Shown here: piece after piece, positions 1-5,054 of the stretch
Layout: each line of letters starts with the position of its first letter
How positions within the stretch are numbered: the first letter of the stretch is position 1
Program-made: the position numbers and the translations under genes
Notes under the pieces: model-generated
What the model was told of the DNA's origin: nothing
The model's database searches: none
What the model saw: only the letters and a program-made list of their open reading frames with translations
Source: JBDSLU01 sp039916225
Lineage (GTDB): Bacteria; Acidobacteriota; Vicinamibacteria; Vicinamibacterales; Vicinamibacteraceae
Reading direction: 5' to 3'
Length of the DNA: 5,054 nt
NCBI GenBank assembly: GCA_039916225.1
Contig: JBDSLU010000121.1
Span: 1-5,054, forward strand

Positions 1-1146
1 GCCGACCTCGACCCGTCGACCGGCGGCCGCGTCTTCGTCGACGCCGCCAGCGACGCGTTCACGGTGACGTGGTGCGGCGTCCGCGGCTTCGACTCGACGC
101 AGACGACGACCGTCCAGGCGTCGCTCTTCGCCAACGGCGCCATCGACGTGAAGTTCGGGCCCGAGGTGACGCTTCGCGAGGCGTTGGTGGCGGTGTCACC
201 AGGCCGCGGCAGCGCCTTCACCCCGGTCGATCTCAGCGCCAACACGCGGCTGGCCGGCGGCGCTGGCGCCGTCGGCGAGCGCTTCTCCGAAGACCCGGAG
301 CTCGACGCTCCGCAGACCGCCCGCCGCTTCTTCGCCAGCCACGCCGACAGCTTCGATCAGCTGGTCCTCTTCACCGACACGGCCGTCGTCAGCGATGCCT
401 TTGCCTTCGAGTCGACGATCTCGAACGCCATTGGCGGCATCGGCGTGGACACCTTCAATCAATCGGCCGACTTCGGCAGCGGGGGCACGCTGCAGAGCAT
501 TCTCGTCATGGATCGCGCCGCCAAGTACGGCGACGACCCGAACGCCAAGATCCTCGGCGAGAACAGTGCCCTGTCGATCCTTGGGCAAGAAAGCGGACAT
601 CGCTGGCTCGCGCAGCTCCAGTTCAACACCGGCAGCGGCAGCTCGGACCTGCTGCTCGGCCGCCAGCGCGCGCACTGGAGCTTCTTCATGGACTCGGACG
701 CGTCCGTCATGGAAGGAAACGACATCGAGGATCTCGGCGGCGGCAGCTTCCGCACCATCGCGGCGGTGGAGCGGTACAGCCGCCTGGATCTCTACGCGAT
801 GGGACTCGTTCGCGCCAGCGACGTGCCGCGGATCTTCTACGTCGAAGCGCCGACCAACGTGACCCCCAGCCGCGATCGCGATTCGGCGCCGCGCGTCGGC
901 GTCAGCTTCAACGGCACGCGCCGTGACGTGTCAATCGACGACATCATCCGGGCGATGGGGGAGCGGCAGCCGTTGGCCGACAACGCCACGCGTCTCCACC
1001 GACAGGCCTGGGTCTACGTGATCACTCGGGGCTCGACGCCGGCATCGGCCGATCTGACCCGCCTCGATCGGATGCGCGTCGAGTTCGAGCAATTCTTCCG
1101 CCGCGCTACCGAGAACCGGATGACGCTGACGACGTCGCTCCGCTGA
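1..1146 (+). CDS. Secreted metalloprotease-like protein with beta-sandwich domain and altered QExxH motif (5' partial)
   Basis: The frame is open from the first base, so the N-terminus lies outside the window; 381 residues and a TGA stop are visible. Residues 20-53 (starting FTVTW, then a 'slFanGaidvkfG' pattern) form a beta-rich module of the sort found in large exported bacterial proteins. The middle reads like a zinc metalloprotease: LSILGQESGHRW at 191-202, then HWSFFMDSDASVMEGND from 225 and YSRLDLYAMGL at 259-269. I recall this order of blocks from uncharacterised, mainly acidobacterial, secreted proteins. Relatives have HExxH at the first block. Here the first zinc ligand is Gln196 (CAA), with Glu197 and His200 kept, so catalysis is doubtful. 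The C-terminal 'FEQFFRRATENRMTLTTSLR' looks like a natural family end, so the 3' end is probably intact. The substrate is unknown. The coding assignment is firm; the protease assignment is moderate. Confidence 0.8.
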   Translation, partial: ADLDPSTGGRVFVDAASDAFTVTWCGVRGFDSTQTTTVQASLFANGAIDVKFGPEVTLREALVAVSPGRGSAFTPVDLSANTRLAGGAGAVGERFSEDPELDAPQTARRFFASHADSFDQLVLFTDTAVVSDAFAFESTISNAIGGIGVDTFNQSADFGSGGTLQSILVMDRAAKYGDDPNAKILGENSALSILGQESGHRWLAQLQFNTGSGSSDLLLGRQRAHWSFFMDSDASVMEGNDIEDLGGGSFRTIAAVERYSRLDLYAMGLVRASDVPRIFYVEAPTNVTPSRDRDSAPRVGVSFNGTRRDVSIDDIIRAMGERQPLADNATRLHRQAWVYVITRGSTPASADLTRLDRMRVEFEQFFRRATENRMTLTTSLR

Positions 1147-2061
1147 GGCGGTGCGTCGTCGATCAGGGCCGCCGACCTGCGACAGCACCTGGTAGGCCTC
1201 GGCCTTGTCGTAGCCGTAGTCGGCGACGAGCCAGTCGATCAGCTCGACGAAGGCGATGCGGAACGCGTCGGTGAGTGGCCGCGCGCTGCCCGCGACCATC
1301 AGGTGGTCGGCGTCTTCGATGCGCGGCCAGGCGATCGCCTGCTTCTTGCGCACGCTGAAACGGAAGGCGACCTCCATCGAGGTCTCGAGGCCCGAGCCGC
1401 AGGCTTCGCCGTCACCCTGCAGCGCGTGGCCGTCGCCGAAATAGAACAGCGCGCCCGGATGGAAGACGGGCAGGTAGACGGTGGCGCCCTCGCGGACGTC
1501 GGCGGCGTCCATGTTGCCGCCGAACTGGCCGGGCCACAGACCGCCGAACGCTTCTTCGCCGGCGGGCGCGACCGCGACGCGTCCGAGCATCGGCGCCAGC
1601 GGCACGGTGATCGACTTCTGCTTGCTGCGCGGCAGGTCCAGCGTGCCGGTCATGCGCGCCCGGTCGAGGCGCCACACGTAGCGGCCCTGCGGGAAGGTCT
1701 CGTTTAGAAACGCGGTCCGCGAGTCGGGGACCAGGGCGCCGAAGCGCCCGCCCTGCGTCGACACGGCCGTGTCGCGATTGGGGCGGACCTTCAGGATCTC
1801 GACGACCAGCGTGTCACCGGGCTCGGCGCCTTCGATCGCGATGGGGCCGACTTCGCCGGGCCACTTGCCGCCGGCCTTCTCGTACCACTCGCCCCACAGC
1901 GACTCGCTCTCGACGACGTCGCCCGGTTTGACGGTCAGCACCGGCGGCCGGACCGCGAAGGTCGCGTGCCCGGTCGTGGGCCGCAGCCGGTGCGTCTCGG
2001 CGGCGACCGTGACGGGCGCGAGCACCGCCGCGAGGATCAGCAGGGATCGCATGCCGCGCAT
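931..2061 (-). CDS. Exported acetamidase/formamidase-family protein with replaced C-terminus
   Basis: This is an FmdA/AmdA-type amidase (acetamidase/formamidase family), which hydrolyses formamide or short amides to ammonia and the acid. The exact substrate of exported members is unclear. From the ATG at 2061 the protein has 376 residues. MRGMRSLLILAAVLAPVTVAA is a good Sec signal peptide, with likely cleavage after Ala20 or Ala21. Family blocks follow: 'LTVKPGDVVESES' (42-54), 'GPIAIEGAEPGDTLVVEI' (72-89), 'GRVAVAP' (160-166), 'FGGNMD' (180-185) and the diagnostic 'GDGHALQGDGEACGSGLET' (209-227). The signal peptide fixes this start; the frame is open further upstream to 2346, but that stretch is antisense to ypfJ. 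Homology fades after 'AYQVLSQVGG' (289-298). The usual last roughly 30 residues are missing, and about 78 Arg-rich residues follow, most of them antisense to the end of the convergent gene. It lies 47 bp after ypfJ with only a weak ribosome site (GGTAAG). It is probably a degraded or recombined gene. Confidence 0.85.
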   Translation of the reverse strand: MRGMRSLLILAAVLAPVTVAAETHRLRPTTGHATFAVRPPVLTVKPGDVVESESLWGEWYEKAGGKWPGEVGPIAIEGAEPGDTLVVEILKVRPNRDTAVSTQGGRFGALVPDSRTAFLNETFPQGRYVWRLDRARMTGTLDLPRSKQKSITVPLAPMLGRVAVAPAGEEAFGGLWPGQFGGNMDAADVREGATVYLPVFHPGALFYFGDGHALQGDGEACGSGLETSMEVAFRFSVRKKQAIAWPRIEDADHLMVAGSARPLTDAFRIAFVELIDWLVADYGYDKAEAYQVLSQVGGPDRRRTASAERRRQRHPVLGSAAEELLELDAHPIEAGQIGRCRRRAPSDHVDPGLSVETRGVVGQRLPLPHRPDDVVD

Positions 2062-2108
2062 CTTACCGCCGCCCGCGGGCCGGCGCCGCGACGCGCCCAG
2101 CGCCACAA

Positions 2109-2993
2109 CTACGAGCCCAGCGTGTTGCAGGTGCTGATCTGGCCGCCGTCGAGGCCGCGGCGCAGCCACTGCACGCGCTGCTCCGACGAGCCGTGCGTCC
2201 AGCTCTCGGGCGTGACGCGTCCCTGCGCCTTCCGCTGGATTGCGTCGTCGCCGATCGCCGCGGCGGCGCGCAGGCCTTCCTCGACGTCGCCCGGATCGAG
2301 GCGCACCTTGTTGTTGTCGGTCTCCGCCTTGACGTAATAGCCCCACACGCCGGCGAGGCAGTCGGCCTGCAGCTCCATACGCACCGAGAGCTGATTGGCC
2401 TGGGCCTCGTTGCCGCGCTGCTGCGCGTCGCGCACCTTCTCGTCGATCCCGAGCAGGTTCTGCACGTGGTGACCGACCTCGTGCGCGATGACGTAGGCCT
2501 GGGCGAAGTCGCCCGGCGCGCCGAAGCGGCGATCGAGCTCGTTGTAGAAGCTGAGATCGATATAGACGCGCTGGTCGGGCGGACAGTAGAACGGCCCGAC
2601 CGCCGACGAATTGGTGCCGCAGGCCGATGGCACCGCATCCGAGAAGAGCACCAGGCGCGGATCCGTATAGCTACGGCCCAGCTGTTCACGGAAGACCTTG
2701 GCCCACACCACCTCGGTACTGCGCAGGACCGCCTTCACGAAGCGGCTGCCCTCGTCGTCGACCGGCGTGGTGTCGCCGGCCGTTGGCGGTGCCGCGGTCT
2801 CGGTCGGCGTGCCGCCGGTCAAGACGGCGAACGGATCGCCGCCGAGCAGGTAGGTGATCGCCATGATGGCGATGAGGCCACCCAAGCCCAGCCCGCCCAT
2901 GCCGCCGAGCCGGAGCGGCATGCCGCCACCACCGAAACGCCGGCCTCGTACGTCGTCCACGTTCGTGCTGCGTTCCGCATCCTGCCAGCGCAT
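2109..2993 (-). CDS. ypfJ: YpfJ-family neutral zinc metallopeptidase, membrane anchored
   Basis: This is a complete 294-residue member of the putative neutral zinc metallopeptidase family (YpfJ, Zn_peptidase), close to the usual length. The N-terminus 'MRWQDAERSTNVDDVRGRR' is typical of the family. It is followed by a Gly-rich stretch and one membrane segment (about 36-50, GLGGLIAIMAITYLL), then a Thr/Pro/Ala linker (about 60-78). The catalytic domain should therefore lie outside the cytoplasmic membrane. HEVGHH at 171-176 is the zinc/catalytic motif, and ELQADCLAG (207-215) supplies the likely third ligand, Glu207. 'ESWTHGSSEQRVQW' (263-276) is the conserved C-terminal block. Cys125/Cys137 and Cys212/Cys289 could form disulfides. 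A GAGGAG Shine-Dalgarno eight bases before the ATG decides the start; longer in-frame extensions to 3494 would run antisense through the RiPP precursor. The physiological substrate of this family is not known. The acetamidase gene follows on the same strand. Confidence 0.94.
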   Translation of the reverse strand: MRWQDAERSTNVDDVRGRRFGGGGMPLRLGGMGGLGLGGLIAIMAITYLLGGDPFAVLTGGTPTETAAPPTAGDTTPVDDEGSRFVKAVLRSTEVVWAKVFREQLGRSYTDPRLVLFSDAVPSACGTNSSAVGPFYCPPDQRVYIDLSFYNELDRRFGAPGDFAQAYVIAHEVGHHVQNLLGIDEKVRDAQQRGNEAQANQLSVRMELQADCLAGVWGYYVKAETDNNKVRLDPGDVEEGLRAAAAIGDDAIQRKAQGRVTPESWTHGSSEQRVQWLRRGLDGGQISTCNTLGS

Positions 2994-3001
2994 AGCGTCT
3001 G

Positions 3002-3007
3002 CTCCTC
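3002..3007 (-). promoter_or_regulatory. Ribosome binding site of ypfJ
   Basis: The minus strand reads GAGGAG, a near-consensus Shine-Dalgarno sequence, eight bases upstream of the ATG whose first base is 2993. It singles out this ATG among several in-frame upstream candidates. Confidence 0.75.
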
Positions 3008-3041
3008 GAAAGACGGCCCACTCCGCGGGCCGCCCGCCGCC

Positions 3042-3047
3042 AGTGTA
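3042..3047 (-). promoter_or_regulatory. Possible -10 box for ypfJ (TACACT)
   Basis: The minus strand carries TACACT, a fair -10 hexamer (TAnnnT), about 49 bases before the ypfJ start codon. I see no convincing -35 element at 16-18 bases spacing, so this is only a weak candidate. Confidence 0.2.
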
Positions 3048-3102
3048 GGCGAGCCGGTGCCCAATCGTCCGTCTGCCTTGCAAGACGGCTGCCCACGCTC
3101 GG

Positions 3103-3134
3103 GTTGGAGCCCGGGCGCCGGAGCGTTGGAGCCC
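3103..3134. repeat. Two-copy direct repeat GTTGGAGCCC, period 22 bp
   Basis: GTTGGAGCCC occurs at 3103-3112 and again at 3125-3134. The similarity extends to 17 bases with 15 identical (3103-3119 versus 3125-3141). The 22-bp period is about two helical turns, so both copies face the same side of the DNA, as in paired regulator sites. Chance is possible in such GC-rich sequence. Confidence 0.5.
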
Positions 3135-3167
3135 CCGCGCCAAGTACGCCGTCGGGCAGACTCGCCA

Positions 3168-3179
3168 AATCGGCCGATT
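3168..3179. promoter_or_regulatory. Palindrome AATCGGCCGATT, candidate operator
   Basis: This is a perfect 12-bp inverted repeat. It sits within a larger imperfect dyad, AAATC at 3167-3171 against GATTT at 3186-3190, with GGCC blocks between. It lies about 135 bp upstream of the RiPP precursor start and 175 bp from the ypfJ start. That is a plausible place for a dimeric repressor or activator. No specific regulator family is recognised. Confidence 0.3.
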
Positions 3180-3314
3180 CGGCCTGATTTCATTGAGGAT
3201 GAACACTCGCGGGTATCTGGCACAGCGGTTGCTCCTGTCCGTCGCCGTGACCGTTCGATGAACGAACGGGAGCTGCACAACCGAATCGACACCACAGAGA
3301 GAGTGAGACATCAC

Positions 3315-3641
3315 ATGGCGGAAAAGATGACCCGCGGCCAGATCCAAGACCTCGTTGGCAAGTTCGCGGCGGAAAACCCGAAGTACCGCTCGGCCCTCCT
3401 GAGCAACCCCAAGGGCACGATCGAGAAGCAGCTGAACACGTCGCTGGGCTCGACGACGGTCAAGGCCGTCGCCGACACCGCCGACACCGTTCACGTGGTG
3501 ATTCCGTACGCGGCGGCCGAGGGCGAGCTGTCGGATTCGGATCTCGAGCGGGTCGCGGGCGGCAAGCAGGACATCACGGCGAACTGCCTCGTGCTCGGCG
3601 GCACGGCGGTCAGCAACACCGTCATGCAGCTCAACCTGTGA
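3315..3641 (+). CDS. NHLP-leader RiPP precursor peptide
   Basis: This gene encodes a 108-residue precursor of a ribosomally made, modified peptide with a nitrile-hydratase-like leader (NHLP). Residues 6-40 match the family pattern: 'TRGQIQDLVGKFAAENPKYR' (6-25), then 'SALLSNPKGTIEKQL' (26-40), corresponding to the usual 'F..aLL.nPk..le.el'. Residues 59-65 'VHVVIPY' take the place of the conserved 'tvylVLP' strand. 'ELSDSDLERVAGG' (71-83) is the classic end of such leaders, with cleavage expected after Gly82-Gly83 by a C39-type peptidase/ABC transporter. The 25-residue core (84-108) is hydrophobic. It contains Cys91, Thr88, Thr97, Ser100 and Thr102, a second Gly-Gly at 95-96, and no aromatic residue. 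The start was chosen because the NHLP pattern begins here; upstream lies only a purine-rich GAGTGAG, a weak ribosome site. No modifying enzyme or exporter lies in the window. The family call is strong; the product class is unknown, with proteusin-like one option. Confidence 0.9.
   Translation: MAEKMTRGQIQDLVGKFAAENPKYRSALLSNPKGTIEKQLNTSLGSTTVKAVADTADTVHVVIPYAAAEGELSDSDLERVAGGKQDITANCLVLGGTAVSNTVMQLNL
3564..3638 (+). other. Predicted core peptide of the RiPP precursor
   Basis: These bases encode residues 84-108 after the Gly-Gly site, beginning KQDITANC and ending NTVMQLNL. The candidate modified residues are Cys91, Thr88, Thr97, Ser100 and Thr102. With one Cys, at most one lanthionine-type ring could form. 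The beta-branched, Asn-containing composition resembles epimerised proteusin cores more than Cys-rich lanthipeptides. This is inference from composition only. Confidence 0.65.
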
Positions 3642-3719
3642 TTTCTGGTGCCGCCGCCCGAGCTGCCCGACGAGGCGCCTAGCGTCGTCGGAACCGCAGC
3701 GAGGATTTCACGGCGGCTC

Positions 3720-3746
3720 GCGACGGCGCCTGAGTGGCGCCGTCGC
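3720..3746 (+). other. Strong 11-bp hairpin upstream of the terminator
   Basis: GCGACGGCGCC (3720-3730) pairs perfectly with GGCGCCGTCGC (3736-3746) around the five-base loop TGAGT. No T-tract follows, so alone it is not an intrinsic terminator. It could stabilise the 3' end of the precursor mRNA against exonucleases. It lies 78 bases after the precursor stop codon and eight bases before the terminator stem. Confidence 0.7.
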
Positions 3747-3754
3747 AACCAACG

Positions 3755-3795
3755 AGCGCCCGGACTCAGGTCGATGCCTGGGCCGGGCGCTTTTT
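3755..3795 (+). terminator. Rho-independent terminator of the RiPP precursor gene
   Basis: AGCGCCCGG (3755-3763) pairs perfectly with CCGGGCGCT (3783-3791), and the stem runs straight into a five-T tract (3791-3795). Inside the loop CAGG (3767-3770) and CCTG (3777-3780) can form a second short stem. A GC-rich stem with an immediate T-run in otherwise T-poor DNA is a convincing plus-strand terminator. It separates the precursor from the downstream proline-rich gene. Confidence 0.88.
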
Positions 3796-3950
3796 CCGTT
3801 TGTGGGCACAGAAGTCTGGCCCGGAGAGCATTTCCGGCTGTTCGAACCCTCGATTGCGAACGTTGAAGCGGGTATCAGTCGTGCAAAGGGCAGGCGGGAC
3901 CTGGCGCAGGCTTCACGCTCGCCTTGACTGACGAGCAGGACGGTATCAGA

Positions 3951-5054
3951 GTGAAAACTCGGGCGTCGATGCGAAAGAACCTCACCCCTGACGCGGACCC
4001 CAGCGGCCGGCCGGCACCTGTCGACGCCGCGACGCCGGACGCGTCTGGCCCCGGCACGGAGCCAGGCGAGATGGCCGCCAGCGATGCGCTGCCGGCGGGG
4101 GACAACACCGCCCCGTCGCTGGTGTGGCCGCCGGTGGAGGACGAGCTGAACGACTGGGAGGTGCTGCATCTCCAGTCGACCGGCCAGACCATCATCGAGC
4201 CGACGAAGCCCACGCCGCCGGCCGCCCCGGCGGCCAACGCCGCCGACCATCTGCGCTCCTTCAGCGCGCCACCCACGCCGGCCCCCTACGTGCCGCCGGC
4301 GCCGATCGACGACCCGGCCGGTGAAACGAGCCTGCTCCCGATCTCGAACGACTTCGATCTGCCCGAGACCGAGCTGATCGAGCCCCTGACGATCCTGCCG
4401 ACCATGCCAATGCCGGCGGTCGCCGCCGCGCCGGCCCCGGCCCCGGTACAGGCACCCGCACCGGCACCGGACGATCGCACCGTCGTCATTCCGCGCCCCG
4501 CCGCCTTCCGCATCAGGCCCGAGCTGCCGTCGCCGGTGCCGCCCGCGTCCGTGGCGCTGTCGTCGCCGGAAGACACGAATCCCGGCACCGCGACACGGAT
4601 CCTGGTCGCGCCGAACTTCGCCGCAACGGTCGGCCATGCGCCGACGGTTCCGGTGTCGGCGCTCCATCGCGCCGCGCGTCCGCTACCGGCCTTCGGCCCG
4701 CGCCCGCCGATGGAAGACACGCTGCCGGCCGGGCTGACCCGCGAGCGTCTGGCCGACGGTTCGGACGCCGCCGATCACTCGGACGACACGTCGGTGCCGT
4801 CGTTCGACAAGGGCGACACCCATCCGGTGCCGTCGCCGGTGGGGCGACGCACGCCCGCCGGACCGCCCTCGCCGTTCTCGCGCGTACCGTCGCGCGGTCT
4901 GCCGCCGGTGGCCGGCACCGAGTCCGCACCCGATCCTGCGCCGATCTCGCTCGCCCCGCCGCCGCTGGCGTTCGGTCCGCGCGTGCCGCCGCCCGCGCCC
5001 GCCGTGCCGCCGTTCTCGCCGCCGGCTGAGGCCGCTTACGCTCCGCCGGCGCCG
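3951..5054 (+). CDS. Proline/alanine-rich, probably disordered protein of unknown function (3' partial)
   Basis: The frame is open for 368 codons from the GTG at 3951 to the window edge, with G/C-ending codons throughout. I do not recognise the protein. The visible part is dominated by Pro and Ala, with charged Asp/Glu patches and no signal peptide or membrane segment. It includes an Ala-Pro run (about 159-173), a short ordered-looking block 'DELNDWEVLHLQSTGQTIIE' (64-83) and the motif AFGPR twice (247-251 and 340-344). Such regions usually act as flexible linkers before a C-terminal domain, which here lies beyond the edge. The GTG has AGGA about ten bases upstream; the alternative ATG at 3969 has no clear ribosome site. 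The frame is open back to 3867, so a TTG at 3924 cannot be excluded. It follows the RiPP terminator and so is probably transcribed separately. A secretion-adaptor or envelope role is possible but unproven. Confidence 0.72.
   Translation, partial: MKTRASMRKNLTPDADPSGRPAPVDAATPDASGPGTEPGEMAASDALPAGDNTAPSLVWPPVEDELNDWEVLHLQSTGQTIIEPTKPTPPAAPAANAADHLRSFSAPPTPAPYVPPAPIDDPAGETSLLPISNDFDLPETELIEPLTILPTMPMPAVAAAPAPAPVQAPAPAPDDRTVVIPRPAAFRIRPELPSPVPPASVALSSPEDTNPGTATRILVAPNFAATVGHAPTVPVSALHRAARPLPAFGPRPPMEDTLPAGLTRERLADGSDAADHSDDTSVPSFDKGDTHPVPSPVGRRTPAGPPSPFSRVPSRGLPPVAGTESAPDPAPISLAPPPLAFGPRVPPPAPAVPPFSPPAEAAYAPPAP

Larger units (their letters stand above)
2994..3314. other. Divergent intergenic region between ypfJ and the RiPP precursor
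   Basis: This 321-bp stretch separates two divergently transcribed genes and should hold both promoters. I find no credible gene in it. It contains the ypfJ ribosome site, a small hairpin (CCGTCT/AGACGG arms at 3069-3074 and 3083-3088), a two-copy 22-bp-period direct repeat (3103-3134) and a 12-bp palindrome (3168-3179). On the plus strand a TTGAGG at 3193-3198 and a TATCTG at 3214-3219 are only 15 bases apart, which makes a poor sigma-70 promoter. The stretch 3167-3200 is AT-richer than its surroundings, which fits a promoter or operator zone. An in-frame ATG at 3258 could extend the precursor by 19 residues, but it lacks a ribosome site. Confidence 0.6.
3642..3950. other. Intergenic region after the RiPP precursor
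   Basis: This is a 309-bp stretch with no credible gene. Its first 78 bases show nothing notable. It then holds two strong hairpins, 3720-3746 and the intrinsic terminator 3755-3795. The remaining 155 bases should carry the promoter of the proline-rich gene, but I see no clear -35/-10 pair. An 8-base direct repeat GGTATCAG occurs at 3871-3878 and 3942-3949, the second copy ending just before the likely GTG start. Confidence 0.55.

Noticed and set aside
1147..1175. A simple frameshift explaining the loss of the acetamidase C-terminus
   Set aside because: I read the other two frames past position 1173. One soon hits a stop and the other gives sequence unlike the expected end. Loss of DNA fits better than a single indel.
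1303..1707. Plus-strand frames opposite the acetamidase
   Set aside because: They are shadows of a gene with a clear signal peptide and family signature on the other strand.
2071..2088. GC-rich palindromes GCCCGCGGGC and CGGCGCCG between ypfJ and the acetamidase, considered as a terminator
   Set aside because: There is no T-tract on either strand, and short palindromes of G and C are expected at this composition.
2062..2346. An upstream extension of the acetamidase
   Set aside because: It is antisense-frame read-through of the ypfJ 3' half. A clear signal peptide begins at the ATG at 2061.
2193..3314. A long upstream in-frame extension of the RiPP precursor (up to 482 residues in total)
   Set aside because: The extension is antisense to the well-supported ypfJ gene and then crosses the intergenic region. 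Family resemblance begins only at the Met encoded at 3315. The nearer ATG at 3258 has no ribosome site.
2994..3494. An upstream extension of ypfJ (461 residues in total)
   Set aside because: The family N-terminus 'MRWQDAERS' and a GAGGAG ribosome site mark the ATG at 2993. The extension would run antisense through the RiPP precursor.
3648..3866. A small 72-residue plus-strand frame after the RiPP precursor
   Set aside because: It starts at a GTG with no ribosome site, runs through both hairpins and the terminator, and shows no motif.
3708..4667. A 319-residue minus-strand reading frame antisense to the proline-rich gene
   Set aside because: Its translation is Arg/Gly-rich with no recognisable motif, as expected opposite a Pro/Ala-rich high-GC gene. 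It also overlaps the terminator and contradicts the plus-strand frame, which is open to the window edge.

Overview
The window is very GC-rich bacterial DNA. It holds five protein-coding regions, two of them cut by the window edges, and no RNA gene, CRISPR array or insertion sequence that I can see. Codon third positions are dominated by G and C. The secreted beta-domain/metalloprotease-like protein, the secreted acetamidase and the NHLP-type peptide precursor together suggest an Acidobacteriota (Vicinamibacteria-like) soil or sediment bacterium. This placement is an inference from gene content only; Myxococcota or Gemmatimonadota are not excluded.

Layout. (1) Positions 1-1146 (+) hold the C-terminal 381 residues of an extracellular metalloprotease-like protein whose zinc motif reads QExxH instead of HExxH. 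(2) Converging on it, 2061-931 (-) encodes a signal-peptide-bearing acetamidase/formamidase-family protein. Its reading frame loses family resemblance at about position 1172 and runs 216 bp antisense into gene 1, so its native C-terminus appears to have been replaced. (3) Upstream on the same strand, 2993-2109 (-) encodes a complete membrane-anchored YpfJ-type neutral zinc metallopeptidase. It is 47 bp from the acetamidase and may share a transcript with it. (4) A 321-bp divergent intergenic region (2994-3314) carries a 22-bp-period direct repeat and a 12-bp perfect palindrome. (5) Positions 3315-3641 (+) encode a 108-residue RiPP precursor: a nitrile-hydratase-like leader peptide (NHLP), a double-glycine cleavage site, and a 25-residue hydrophobic core with one Cys and several Thr/Ser. 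(6) Two strong hairpins follow, the second a textbook intrinsic terminator; their loops are complementary to each other. (7) From 3951 (+) to the window end runs an uninterrupted frame for a proline/alanine-rich, apparently disordered protein of unknown function, cut by the edge.

How the genes relate. The RiPP precursor is the most interesting element. No maturase, protease or transporter for it lies inside the window. It has its own terminator, so it is probably expressed as a separate short mRNA. The downstream proline-rich protein could belong to the same locus, but the visible part does not show this. The two minus-strand genes encode exported or membrane-anchored hydrolases and have no evident functional tie to the RiPP.
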